From: Methylopumilus sp036567085 | GTDB taxonomy: Bacteria; Pseudomonadota; Gammaproteobacteria; Burkholderiales; Methylophilaceae | DNA: 32,517 nucleotides | Assembly (NCBI GenBank): GCA_036567085.1 | Contig: DATCVG010000041.1 | Span: 1 to 32,517, forward strand | Direction of reading: 5' to 3' | The notes under the pieces: model-generated | The model's database searches: none | Seen by the model: only the letters and a program-made list of their open reading frames with translations | Told to the model about the DNA's origin: nothing | Part shown: positions 14,132 through 22,642 of the stretch, one piece after another | How the letters are laid out: each line of letters opens with the position of its first letter | Numbering within the stretch: position 1 is the stretch's first letter | Made by a program: the position numbers and the translations under genes

Positions 14132-15436
14132 TTATATGGATGACTGAATAACTTCAAGAGTAGTATCAATCATAAAATTTATTTCATCATGATTGATAAC
14201 ATAAGGTGGCATGAAATAAATAGTATGGCCTATCGGTCTTATTAAAAGACCACGATTCATGGCTTTTGAACTTATTTTTTTAATTATCTTTTTTGTGGCT
14301 CCATCAAGATCAAATGCCCATATCATTCCTATATTTCTTAAATTAGAAATTGGTAATATTGATAGAGACTTCATACGCTCTGAAATATAAGCTGAAGTTT
14401 TACTATTTTGATTAATCACATCATGATTTTCAAAATAATTTATTGTGCCTAGCGCAGCACTGCATGCGAGTGGATTTCCAGTGTAGCTATGCGAGTGTAG
14501 AAAGCCTTTTTCTATCTTATCCTCGTAAAAAGCCATATAAACGTTATCGGTGGTAAGCACGGCTGACAGTGGAAGGAAGCCGCCGGTTAATCCTTTTGAA
14601 AGACAAATAAAATCAGGCTTTATATTAGCATGTTCAAATGCAAACATCTTTCCTGTTCTTCCAAACCCCACTGCAATCTCATCGTCAATCAGATGAATAT
14701 GATATTGAGTACAAAGATCTCTGGCTTTTGCTAAATAAATGGAGTGGTACATTCCCATTCCAGTTGCACATTGCACAAGGGGCTCCAATATAAAAGCGGC
14801 TATATATTGATGATTATCTTGAAAATATCTTTCTAAATCTTGAATACATCTTAATGCGAAGGATTCTGCTGTTTCTCCTTTATCTGCATATCGCCAATCC
14901 GGCGTTTTGATAGGATTATTTTTTTTTATTAATGAAGCATAGTTTTTACGAAAAAGTTTAATATCTGTCACAGACAAGGCGCCGAGCGTTTCACCATGGT
15001 AGCTATTCTGTAAATAAATTATTTTATTCTTCTTTGATTGACCTTTATTCTTCCAATAATGCACACTCATCTTAATAGCAATTTCAATCGCATTAGACCC
15101 GTCGCTACCGTAAAAAGCATGGCCTAGGTTTGTGAGATGACTTAATTTTTCAGAAAGTTTTATGGCTGGTTCATGAGTTAAACCTGCAAGCATGACGTGC
15201 TCAATAAGATCGAGCTGATCTGTAATATATTTTTTAATTTCGCTTTGATTATGCCCGAATAAATTGACCCACCATGAGCTGATTGCATCTAAATATTTTT
15301 TATCATCATAGTCAAATAGCCAAACACCCTCTCCGCGCTTAATAGGGATAGTAGATTGACTTTCTTGAATTTTCATTTGTGTGCATGGGTTCCACAAACT
15401 TTTTAAGCTTCTATCGATGAAATTTTGATTCCTCAT
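14132..15436 (-). CDS. bioA: adenosylmethionine-8-amino-7-oxononanoate aminotransferase BioA
   Basis: A 434-residue PLP enzyme that turns 7-keto-8-aminopelargonate into 7,8-diaminopelargonate in biotin synthesis, using AdoMet as amino donor. Visible are LWNPCTQMK and SSWWVNLFGHN at the substrate side, GSNAIEIAIKM, YHGETLGALSVT, IDDEIAVGFGRTGKMFAFEHA, and the PLP lysine near residue 280 in CLSKGLTGGFLPL. The WWVN and CTQM signatures separate BioA from other class III aminotransferases. No other bio gene is adjacent, so the pathway is split in this genome. It sits tightly between the aldo/keto reductase (3-base gap) and dacB (2-base gap). Confidence 0.95.
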   Translation of the reverse strand: MRNQNFIDRSLKSLWNPCTQMKIQESQSTIPIKRGEGVWLFDYDDKKYLDAISSWWVNLFGHNQSEIKKYITDQLDLIEHVMLAGLTHEPAIKLSEKLSHLTNLGHAFYGSDGSNAIEIAIKMSVHYWKNKGQSKKNKIIYLQNSYHGETLGALSVTDIKLFRKNYASLIKKNNPIKTPDWRYADKGETAESFALRCIQDLERYFQDNHQYIAAFILEPLVQCATGMGMYHSIYLAKARDLCTQYHIHLIDDEIAVGFGRTGKMFAFEHANIKPDFICLSKGLTGGFLPLSAVLTTDNVYMAFYEDKIEKGFLHSHSYTGNPLACSAALGTINYFENHDVINQNSKTSAYISERMKSLSILPISNLRNIGMIWAFDLDGATKKIIKKISSKAMNRGLLIRPIGHTIYFMPPYVINHDEINFMIDTTLEVIQSSI

Positions 15437-15439
15437 ATA

Positions 15440-16516
15440 TCAAGGCGCTGGGTTCATGTGGGAGAGATGAATGACTTCAATTTCATCTAGCAACTCTTTA
15501 GAAAGATTTATGTCATACGCTTCAATGTTTTCTTTCAGTTGATCAAGCGATGTGGCGCCTATGATGGTTGATGTAACAAACCACTGATGATAAGCAAAAG
15601 CTAAGGCCATCTCAGTTAAGGTCATGCCATGTTTCAGTGCCAATGCTTCATATGCTTTAACAGCAGGAAATACGTTAGGCTTATCATATCTTTGAGCAAA
15701 CCCTTTAAATAGAGTCACGCGACCTCTTGCATAAATATCCTTTAAATACTTTCCGGTGAGATGTCCGAACGCCAAGGGTGAATAGGCTAGGAAGCCAATC
15801 TTTTCTCGATATAAAATTTCTGTCATACCAAACTCCAACCCTCTATTGATGAGGTTGTAACAATTCTGAATCGAGGCTATGAGAGGTAATTTCTTTTCTT
15901 TTGCAATACGAATAAATTCCATCACACCCCAAGATTGCTCATTAGATATGCCGATATATTTAATCTTACCTTCTTGCACAAGTCTATTTAATGCTTCCAG
16001 TTGTTCATGAATGGGCACCCACTCTTTTAATTTTGAGCCTTCCACTTCGGCACTAGGATCAAATTTATACTGACCAAACATTGGCACATTTCTTTCAGGC
16101 CAATGGAGTTGATATAAATCGATATAATCTGTTTGAAGTCTTTTTAAAGAGCCCTCCACTGCCTCACGTAAATTTTTTTCATCGAAAGCTTTAGGTCCGT
16201 TGCGAATCCAATTGAGCGCTCTTCTTGGACCTGCAGCTTTAGTTGCTAGAACAATATCTTCCCTTTTTTGTTTTTTTAACCAATGACCTACGATTGTTTC
16301 GGTTGCCGTAAAAGTATTTTCTTTAGGAGGAACGGGATACATTTCAGCCGTATCAATAAAATTAATACCATGTGATACCGCCCAATCAAGTTGTAAAAAT
16401 GCCTCGGACTCCGTGTTTTGTTCACCAAAGGTCATGGTTCCCAAGGTAATCGGTGAAATAAGCAAATCCGACTGTCCTAGCTTTCGATAATTTTTCTTTT
16501 CTATGTAATAGCTCAT
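15440..16516 (-). CDS. Tas-like NADP(H)-dependent aldo/keto reductase
   Basis: A 358-residue TIM-barrel oxidoreductase. The N-terminus RKLGQSDLLISPITLGTMTFG and the long loop AEMYPVPPKENTFTATETIVG are typical of the Tas subgroup. The catalytic tetrad of the superfamily is in place: D55, Y60, K93 and H138. C-terminal STIIGATSLDQLKENI provides the cofactor-binding region. The physiological substrate is unknown for this group. It heads the minus-strand five-gene run with bioA, dacB, FKBP and osmC. It diverges from groES; the groESL CIRCE operator lies about 70 bases upstream of its start. No clear promoter of its own was identified. Confidence 0.9.
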   Translation of the reverse strand: MSYYIEKKNYRKLGQSDLLISPITLGTMTFGEQNTESEAFLQLDWAVSHGINFIDTAEMYPVPPKENTFTATETIVGHWLKKQKREDIVLATKAAGPRRALNWIRNGPKAFDEKNLREAVEGSLKRLQTDYIDLYQLHWPERNVPMFGQYKFDPSAEVEGSKLKEWVPIHEQLEALNRLVQEGKIKYIGISNEQSWGVMEFIRIAKEKKLPLIASIQNCYNLINRGLEFGMTEILYREKIGFLAYSPLAFGHLTGKYLKDIYARGRVTLFKGFAQRYDKPNVFPAVKAYEALALKHGMTLTEMALAFAYHQWFVTSTIIGATSLDQLKENIEAYDINLSKELLDEIEVIHLSHMNPAP

Positions 16517-16557
16517 ATAAAAATAATGTTTAAATTCAGATATTTAACGAAATAACA

Positions 16558-16587
16558 CTTGAAATTTTAGACTTTCGTCCCTATTAT
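16558..16587 (+). promoter_or_regulatory. groESL promoter, sigma32-like with overlapping sigma70-like elements
   Basis: CTTGAAA (16558-16564), 14 bases, then CCCTATTA (16579-16586) resembles the sigma32 heat-shock consensus (CTTGAAA, 11-16 bases, CCCCATNT). The same stretch also reads as a sigma70 promoter: TTGAAA (16559-16564), 17 bases, TATTAT (16582-16587). Transcription would begin near 16594, within the CIRCE element. Confidence 0.7.
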
Positions 16588-16613
16588 TAGCACTCTATGA
16601 CATTGAGTGCTAA
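16587..16613. promoter_or_regulatory. CIRCE element (HrcA operator)
   Basis: TTAGCACTC, nine bases, GAGTGCTAA: both arms match the CIRCE consensus perfectly. It begins at the last base of the -10 element, so bound HrcA would block groESL transcription until heat or misfolded protein titrates GroEL. It predicts an hrcA gene elsewhere in the genome. Confidence 0.97.
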
Positions 16614-16672
16614 TCACTCATGTTTTCGATTTTGATTAATTTTCAAAGAATACACTATTAGGAGAATATGAA

Positions 16673-16960
16673 ATGAAAATTCGCCCTTTACATGACCGCG
16701 TAATTGTAAAGCGTCTTGAAGAAGAACGTACGACAGCATCAGGCATTGTTATCCCTGACAGCGCAACAGAAAAACCAGACCAAGGCACAGTTCAAGCCGT
16801 AGGTAATGGAAAAATTCTCGAAGATGGCAGTGTTAAAAAACTAGACGTCAAAGTAGGCGACAAAGTTTTATTTGGAAAATACGCTGGCCAAGCCGTTAAA
16901 GTTGACGGCGAAGAGCTACTTGTGATGCGTGAAGAAGACATCATGGGCATTGTTGAATAA
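16673..16960 (+). CDS. groES: co-chaperonin GroES
   Basis: A 95-residue co-chaperonin forming the heptameric lid of GroEL. The sequence is standard from MKIRPLHDRVIVKRLEEE through the mobile loop RTTASGIVIPDSA and VGDKVLFGKYAG to VMREEDIMGIVE. AGGAGA at 16660-16665 lies 7 bases before the ATG, one of the few strong ribosome binding sites here. An ATG 5 bases earlier is out of frame and stops at once. It is the first gene after the heat-shock promoter and CIRCE; groEL follows 41 bases later. Confidence 0.99.
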   Translation: MKIRPLHDRVIVKRLEEERTTASGIVIPDSATEKPDQGTVQAVGNGKILEDGSVKKLDVKVGDKVLFGKYAGQAVKVDGEELLVMREEDIMGIVE

Positions 16961-17001
16961 AGCCTTAAACATTCATTCATAAATATTTTGGAGAAATAAA
17001 A

Positions 17002-18654
17002 ATGGCAGCAAAAGACGTAAGATTTGGTGACGACGTTCGCCAAAAGATGATTACCGGTGTAAATATTTTAGCGAACGCAGTGAAAGTTACACTTGGCCCT
17101 AAAGGAAGAAATGTTGTTTTAGAGCGTTCATTCGGCGCACCTACAATTACTAAAGATGGTGTATCAGTCGCAAAAGAAATCGAACTTAAAGATAAGTTTG
17201 AAAATATGGGCGCGCAAATGGTTAAAGAAGTTGCATCTAAAACCTCTGATATTGCAGGTGACGGAACAACAACTGCAACTGTATTAGCCCAAGCTATTAT
17301 TCGCGAAGGTATGAAATCAGTCGCAGCGGGTATGAACCCTATGGATCTTAAAAGAGGTATCGACAAAGCTGTTGAAGGCGGCGTTGCTGAACTTAAAAAA
17401 TTAAGTAAACCATGTACAACAAGCAAGGAAATTGCTCAAGTAGGCTCCATCTCTGCCAACTCTGATCACTCGATTGGACAAATCATTGCAGACGCAATGG
17501 ACAAGGTAGGCAAAGAAGGTGTGATCACTGTAGAAGATGGATCAGGCTTAACAAATGAGCTTGACGTTGTAGAAGGTATGCAATTCGATCGTGGATATCT
17601 TTCACCTTACTTTATTAATAATGCAGATCGTCAAATTGCATTATTAGAAAATCCATATGTTTTATTGCATGACAAAAAAATCTCTAACATTAGAGATCTT
17701 CTTCCAGCTCTTGAGCAAGTAGCTAAATCAAGCCGCCCTCTCCTTATTATCGCTGAAGATATAGAAGGAGAAGCGCTTGCAACTTTAGTGGTCAATAACA
17801 TTCGCGGCATCTTAAAAACTGTTGCAGTTAAAGCCCCTGGTTTTGGTGATAGAAGAAAAGCAATGCTTGAAGATATTGCAATTCTTACCGGTGGCACAGT
17901 AATTTCGGATGAAGTAGGTCTGAAATTAGAAACAATTAAGATTGAAGATTTAGGTCAAGCAAAAAGAATTGAAGTGGGCAAAGAAAATACCATCATCATC
18001 GATGGCACGGGTGACGAAAAAAATATTAAGTCACGTATTGCCCAAATCAAAACACAAATCGAAGAAGCGACAAGTGATTACGATAAAGAAAAACTTCAAG
18101 AACGTGTTGCAAAACTCGCAGGTGGGGTTGCTGTAATTAAAGTAGGTGCAACGACTGAAATTGAAATGAAAGAAAAGAAAGCGCGTGTTGAAGATGCTCT
18201 TCACGCAACAAGAGCAGCTGTTGAAGAAGGTATCGTAGCTGGTGGTGGCGTTGCTTTAATTAGAGCTCGTGATGCGATTGCTAAAGTCAAAGGTGAAAAT
18301 GCAGACCAAGAAGCAGGTATTCGAATCGTACTTCGTGCTGTTGAAGAGCCTTTAAGACAAATCGTTGCAAATGCTGGCGTAGAACCATCAGTAGTAGTTA
18401 ACAACGTAGTAGCTGGTAAAGGTAACTATGGTTTTAACGCTGCAAATGAAACTTATGGCGATATGGTTGAGATGGGTGTTTTAGATCCAACTAAAGTTAC
18501 TCGCTCTGCATTACAACATGCAGCATCTATCGCAGGTCTCATGTTAACAACTGACTGTATGGTAGCTGAACTACCTAAAGATGACGCTCCAGCAATGGGC
18601 GGAGGCGATATGGGTGGCATGGGTGGCATGGGTGGCATGGGTGGCATGATGTAA
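17002..18654 (+). CDS. groEL: chaperonin GroEL
   Basis: A 550-residue 60-kDa chaperonin that folds proteins in an ATP-driven double ring with GroES. Standard landmarks are VTLGPKGRNVVLERSFG near the N-terminus, the ATP-site DGTTTATVLAQAI, the apical domain with EGMQFDRGYLSPYFI, KAPGFGDRRKAMLEDIA, and GVAVIKVGATTEIEMKEKKARVEDAL before the equatorial C-terminal part. It ends with the flexible GGM tail (MGGM repeats), encoded by a 9-bp tandem repeat. GGAGA lies 7 bases before the ATG. It is co-transcribed with groES and closed by a terminator. Confidence 0.99.
   Translation: MAAKDVRFGDDVRQKMITGVNILANAVKVTLGPKGRNVVLERSFGAPTITKDGVSVAKEIELKDKFENMGAQMVKEVASKTSDIAGDGTTTATVLAQAIIREGMKSVAAGMNPMDLKRGIDKAVEGGVAELKKLSKPCTTSKEIAQVGSISANSDHSIGQIIADAMDKVGKEGVITVEDGSGLTNELDVVEGMQFDRGYLSPYFINNADRQIALLENPYVLLHDKKISNIRDLLPALEQVAKSSRPLLIIAEDIEGEALATLVVNNIRGILKTVAVKAPGFGDRRKAMLEDIAILTGGTVISDEVGLKLETIKIEDLGQAKRIEVGKENTIIIDGTGDEKNIKSRIAQIKTQIEEATSDYDKEKLQERVAKLAGGVAVIKVGATTEIEMKEKKARVEDALHATRAAVEEGIVAGGGVALIRARDAIAKVKGENADQEAGIRIVLRAVEEPLRQIVANAGVEPSVVVNNVVAGKGNYGFNAANETYGDMVEMGVLDPTKVTRSALQHAASIAGLMLTTDCMVAELPKDDAPAMGGGDMGGMGGMGGMGGMM
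18610..18645 (+). repeat. four 9-bp tandem repeats in the groEL tail
   Basis: ATGGGTGGC is repeated four times without mismatch, encoding Met-Gly-Gly units of the GroEL C-terminal tail. The repeats are in frame, so slippage would change tail length by three residues without a frameshift. Confidence 0.9.
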
Positions 18655-18672
18655 CTCACAAGCATCAATAAG

Positions 18673-18700
18673 AAAAGGCCTCTTAGGAGGTCTTTTTTTT
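18673..18700 (+). terminator. rho-independent terminator of groESL
   Basis: The stem GGCCTC (18677-18682) pairs with GAGGTC (18687-18692, one G-T pair) around TTAG. It is extended by A-T pairs and followed by eight or more T. It lies 18 bases after the groEL stop. Confidence 0.9.
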
Positions 18701-18745
18701 AATCTTTTTTTTATCTTCCAATAATTTAGGATAGCATTACACCTC

Positions 18746-20902
18746 ATGAATGCATCTCTAACCAATCAAAATCAATTCAAAGATCTAAATGAGAAACAAA
18801 TTGAAGCTGTCACGCTTCAAAATGAATCTGCACTCATTTTAGCTGGTGCGGGAAGTGGCAAAACCAAAGTATTAACTTCCAGAATTTCATGGCTCATCCA
18901 AACGAATGTGGTGAGTCCCTTTGGACTTATTGCTGTGACATTTACCAATAAAGCTGCAAAAGAAATGCTTCAAAGAATCACCATGCAGCTTCCCATTAAT
19001 ACACGAGGTATGTGGGTAGGCACATTTCATGGTTTATGTAATCGATTTCTTAAAACACACGCAAGAGATGCAGACTTGCCTGATACATTTCAGATTCTAG
19101 ATAGTCAGGACCAGTTATCACTCATCAAGAGAACTATGAAAACCATGAATGTTGATGATGAAACTTATGCGCCAAAACAAGTGCAACACTATATTAATGG
19201 ATGTAAAGATGAAGGAATGAGAGCTGCTAATGTAGATACTTATGACACGCATTCAAAAAAATTAAATGAAATATATCTTGAATATGAAAAGCAATGTCAG
19301 AAAGAAGGCTTGGTTGATTTTGGTGAATTACTTTTAAGATGCTATGAGCTTTTTGAAAAAAATATGGCGATACGTCAGCACTATCAAGATCGATTTAAAC
19401 ATATTCTGATTGATGAATTTCAAGACACAAGCGAGCTTCAATATAAGTGGTTAAAGCTTCTTGCGGGTAATAGCAGTTTTGTATTTGCTGTAGGAGATGA
19501 TGATCAATCTATCTATAGTTTTAGAGGTGCAAGAGTTGGAAATATGAAAGATATGGAAAGAGATTTTCATGTGAAACAAATTATTAAGCTCGAACAAAAC
19601 TACAGATCTAAAAGTAATATCCTTAATACAGCTAATGCGATCATTGATCACAATAAAAATCGATTAGGCAAGAACTTATGGACATCAGCCGGAGAAGGCG
19701 ACCCTATTAAAATATATACTGGCTATACTGATATTGATGAAGCTAAATTTATAGTAGATGAAATCAAAATGCTTCATAGAGAAGGCATCTCTCTTAATCA
19801 TATTGCTATTCTTTATAGAAGCAATGCTCAGTCTCGTGTTCTCGAGCATAATATTTTTTCATCTAACCTACCTTATCGCGTCTATGGTGGTTTACGTTTC
19901 TTCGAACGTGCTGAAATTAAACACGCCATCGCTTATCTAAGACTTATTGCAAATAAAAATGATGACAGTGCATTTTTGAGAATTGTAAATTTTCCAACGC
20001 GTGGCATTGGAAGTCGATCACTAGAGAGTCTTCAAGACATTTCTAGGCGTGATGGTTGTAGTTTATGGGATGCCGCACAGAAATCATCAGATCAAGCGCC
20101 TGCAATTAAAAAGGGTTTGCCTTATTTTATACACCTCATAAAACATATTGAAAATAGTTTTGAAGGACTTACTCTTCCTCAAATGATTGATCTTATTATC
20201 AACGAATCAGGACTTAAAGATCACTATACCAATGAAAAAGATGGTCTAGACAGAGTTTCTAACTTAAATGAATTAGTTTCTGCTGCCGCAACTTTTCTAA
20301 ATAATGACAATAATGAATCTTTAAACCCACTTGGAGATTTTTTGAATTATTCTTCTTTAGAAAGTGGTGATATGCAAGCCAGTGAAGGTGTAGATGCTAT
20401 CCAGCTCATGACGATTCACTCATCTAAAGGCTTGGAATTTGACGTAGTATTTATTTCTGGTCTTGAAGAAGGATTATGTCCTCATGAACAAAGCTTATTC
20501 GAATCCAAAGGTCTTGAAGAGGAGAGAAGACTTATGTATGTTGCTGTAACAAGAGCTCGTTCAAAATTATATTTAAGTTATGCGCTATCAAGAATGCTTC
20601 ACGGCCAAACGAGATACGGAATGCCGTCAAGATTTTTAGAAGAGATTCCTGAGAGTCTTGTTAAAAACATTAATACTATTAGTTTTAAAAATAATGTGGA
20701 TCAAATTGAGGAGAATTACCCACAACCTAATCAGCAGAAGCATACTTGGCGAATCGGTGAATCTGTCATGCATGAAAAATTTGGCCAAGGAACAGTTTTA
20801 GGTTATGAAGGCAATTCGGACGACTTAAGAATTCAAATTAAATTTAATAAAGCAGGCACAAAATGGCTTGCCATGGAATACGCAAAACTTTTTAAATGTT
20901 AA
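18746..20902 (+). CDS. uvrD: DNA helicase II UvrD (UvrD/PcrA type)
   Basis: A 718-residue superfamily 1A 3'-5' helicase for nucleotide excision and mismatch repair. It has the Q-motif region LNEKQIEAVTLQNESALILAG and Walker A AGAGSGKT at residues 33-40. VTFTNKAAKEM (motif Ia), LIDEFQDTS (motif II, near residue 220), GDDDQSIYSFRGA (III), LEQNYRS (IV), MTIHSSKGLEFD (V) and YVAVTRARSKLYL (VI) follow. The C-terminal segment IGESVMHEKFGQGTVLGYEG is the Tudor-like end that in UvrD/PcrA binds RNA polymerase. It begins after the groESL terminator with no evident Shine-Dalgarno. Its stop shares TTAA with the stop of the convergent membrane-protein gene. Confidence 0.97.
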   Translation: MNASLTNQNQFKDLNEKQIEAVTLQNESALILAGAGSGKTKVLTSRISWLIQTNVVSPFGLIAVTFTNKAAKEMLQRITMQLPINTRGMWVGTFHGLCNRFLKTHARDADLPDTFQILDSQDQLSLIKRTMKTMNVDDETYAPKQVQHYINGCKDEGMRAANVDTYDTHSKKLNEIYLEYEKQCQKEGLVDFGELLLRCYELFEKNMAIRQHYQDRFKHILIDEFQDTSELQYKWLKLLAGNSSFVFAVGDDDQSIYSFRGARVGNMKDMERDFHVKQIIKLEQNYRSKSNILNTANAIIDHNKNRLGKNLWTSAGEGDPIKIYTGYTDIDEAKFIVDEIKMLHREGISLNHIAILYRSNAQSRVLEHNIFSSNLPYRVYGGLRFFERAEIKHAIAYLRLIANKNDDSAFLRIVNFPTRGIGSRSLESLQDISRRDGCSLWDAAQKSSDQAPAIKKGLPYFIHLIKHIENSFEGLTLPQMIDLIINESGLKDHYTNEKDGLDRVSNLNELVSAAATFLNNDNNESLNPLGDFLNYSSLESGDMQASEGVDAIQLMTIHSSKGLEFDVVFISGLEEGLCPHEQSLFESKGLEEERRLMYVAVTRARSKLYLSYALSRMLHGQTRYGMPSRFLEEIPESLVKNINTISFKNNVDQIEENYPQPNQQKHTWRIGESVMHEKFGQGTVLGYEGNSDDLRIQIKFNKAGTKWLAMEYAKLFKC

Positions 20903-21669
20903 TAGCTTTTAGCTGACTTAAAAATATCACGGTAACTGATGTATTGAAATGCAAACATCACAGATGTAATTACAAGTAGTGCAAAGAAAATAATCGCGCC
21001 CATCAATGAAGGTCCGATCGAAGGAAAGAACGAAGCTAGAGACCCAATTAACAATCCACAAGACAACATAAATAATATCGCTGTTGTTGAAAAAATTAGC
21101 CATGAAAGGCCTAATGGGGCAATATACATTAAGCATCCCGCAATACTTGATTTAATCGACTTAAAGAGTGAATAGTGGTTATAAACGATTAGCATCGGTG
21201 AAAACCATGTCGCCATAAGCAATGGAAGTAATAGTAGGATTAATTTTCCTATCATTGGTAAAAAATTATTAATCACGCTAACTAACTCATTATTGTTTTC
21301 TGATAATTTAATAAATTCTTGCATTTCAGAATTTAAAACCATCGTGACTAGGCCAGCATAAGTTAAGCAGATCAGGCCAAGTGTTAACAATGTAGCTAGC
21401 TTGGGTTTAATTTTTTCATATACCGCTAAAAATTTTTCAGACTTATTCTTGTCATGAATCTTATAGAAGTTCACTGCAAATACTAAAAATATTGGCCAAA
21501 TTAAAATAGATACAATTGAAAAAACTTGAACTATAGGCATTGAAGGCAAAAGCATAAAAATAAAAAGATATGCCAGGCTCAGCATCAATGATTGATTTGG
21601 TGTTTTTTTAAAAAGCACAAAACTTTCTTTATTCCAACGAATAGAATCTCGGAATGTAATTTTTTTCAT
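20899..21669 (-). CDS. BPSS1780 family membrane protein
   Basis: A 256-residue integral membrane protein of unknown function. Five to six hydrophobic segments are visible, among them residues about 28-45, 47-66, 92-110, 138-158, 180-205 and 217-240. The WFSPMLIVYN motif, the FKSIKSSIAGC amphipathic stretch and the ending YISYRDIF are characteristic of the betaproteobacterial BPSS1780 group as I recall it. The gene lies 18 bases after thrB and probably shares its transcript; the same thrB neighbour is usual in Betaproteobacteria. There is no catalytic motif. It is convergent with uvrD with a 4-base overlap of the stop codons. Confidence 0.8.
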   Translation of the reverse strand: MKKITFRDSIRWNKESFVLFKKTPNQSLMLSLAYLFIFMLLPSMPIVQVFSIVSILIWPIFLVFAVNFYKIHDKNKSEKFLAVYEKIKPKLATLLTLGLICLTYAGLVTMVLNSEMQEFIKLSENNNELVSVINNFLPMIGKLILLLLPLLMATWFSPMLIVYNHYSLFKSIKSSIAGCLMYIAPLGLSWLIFSTTAILFMLSCGLLIGSLASFFPSIGPSLMGAIIFFALLVITSVMFAFQYISYRDIFKSAKSY

Positions 21670-21687
21670 ATTAATTAACCTTAAAAT

Positions 21688-22608
21688 TTATTCACTAATA
21701 CGTTGCTTTAAAATTTTCTTAAAATGATTGGGATCCTTCGTGTAAGTTAGTTCACCCTCTTCTGCATAATAGAAATCATTAAGCCTGGAGACCCAAAATC
21801 TAAGAGACGCTAATCTCAAAATATTATTCCAAGCTTGATTTTCATCATCATTAAATGGTCTTATTTTTTTGTAGGCATCTAGGAAAGCATTCAATCTATC
21901 CTTATCAAAAGAACCATCATCATTCACACACCAATCGTTCACAGCAATTGCCACATCTAAAATAATAAAATCTGTGCATGCATAATAGAAGTCTATAAAG
22001 CCTGTTACCTCATCATTTAAAAAGAGCACGTTATCCCTGAATAAGTCTCCATGAATTGTAGATTTAGGAAGTTTATAATCTTGTTTGTCTTGGTAAAGAA
22101 TTTCTTCTTTGAGTAATTGGTTCTCATCTTGAGGTAACACATTAAATAAAGAGTCAGCGGTTTTTTTGATCCAGTTAAGATCTCTTGTGTTTTGATGTTG
22201 GGACTCAAAATTAGCTGATTTCACATGGAGTTCTGCTAAACTTTTACCTACAGCTGCGCAATGATTGACTTCGGGTTTTGAGAGTTCTTTCCCTTTTAAG
22301 CACGTCACAATTAAAGCAGGTTTATTTTTTAAAATACTTAAAGCTGTACCATTTTTCTTGAAAATTGGCTTAGGACATAAAAACGAATACTCTGCTAAAT
22401 GAGCCATAAGATCTACAAAATAAGGTAGGTCTTCTATCGTATTTTTTTCGAACAGTGTTAGCACAAAACGATCATGCGCTGTCATCAAAAAATAGTTGGT
22501 ATTCGTGATACCAGATTTAATACCTTGATAATCGGTAAGATCGCCTAAAGCATAATCTTTAAGCCAAATTTTTAATTCTTCAATATTAACTGATGTATAG
22601 ACGGACAT
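21688..22608 (-). CDS. thrB: homoserine kinase (APH-fold ThrB)
   Basis: A 306-residue kinase that phosphorylates homoserine on the way to threonine. It is the aminoglycoside-phosphotransferase-fold type found in Betaproteobacteria, not the GHMP type of E. coli. Family signs: the start MSVYTSVNIEELKIWL, GIKSGITNTNYFL (nucleotide loop), the catalytic loop IHGDLFRDNVLF near residue 187, and GFIDFYYACTDFIILDVAIAVNDWC with the metal Asp. The start is unusual: the ATG follows directly on the T-run of a terminator-like hairpin, with no Shine-Dalgarno outside the stem. The start itself is secure because the N-terminus matches the family. Confidence 0.95.
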   Translation of the reverse strand: MSVYTSVNIEELKIWLKDYALGDLTDYQGIKSGITNTNYFLMTAHDRFVLTLFEKNTIEDLPYFVDLMAHLAEYSFLCPKPIFKKNGTALSILKNKPALIVTCLKGKELSKPEVNHCAAVGKSLAELHVKSANFESQHQNTRDLNWIKKTADSLFNVLPQDENQLLKEEILYQDKQDYKLPKSTIHGDLFRDNVLFLNDEVTGFIDFYYACTDFIILDVAIAVNDWCVNDDGSFDKDRLNAFLDAYKKIRPFNDDENQAWNNILRLASLRFWVSRLNDFYYAEEGELTYTKDPNHFKKILKQRISE

Positions 22609-22633
22609 AAAAAAAAGGGCCTAAAAGCCCTTT
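22609..22633 (-). terminator. terminator-like hairpin abutting the thrB start codon
   Basis: On the minus strand AAAGGGC (22633-22627), loop TTTTAG, GCCCTTT (22620-22614), with eight T in all ending at 22609, directly followed by the thrB ATG at 22608. It lies 9 bases after the DUF2782 stop. It looks like a rho-independent terminator, so thrB would depend on read-through or on an unseen promoter; partial attenuation is possible. Confidence 0.75.
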
Positions 22634-22642
22634 CAAAAAAAT

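Noticed and set aside
16977..17426. Long open frame on the minus strand opposite groEL
   Set aside because: It mirrors groEL codon structure; similar antisense frames occur all along groEL and have no ribosome binding site or family match.
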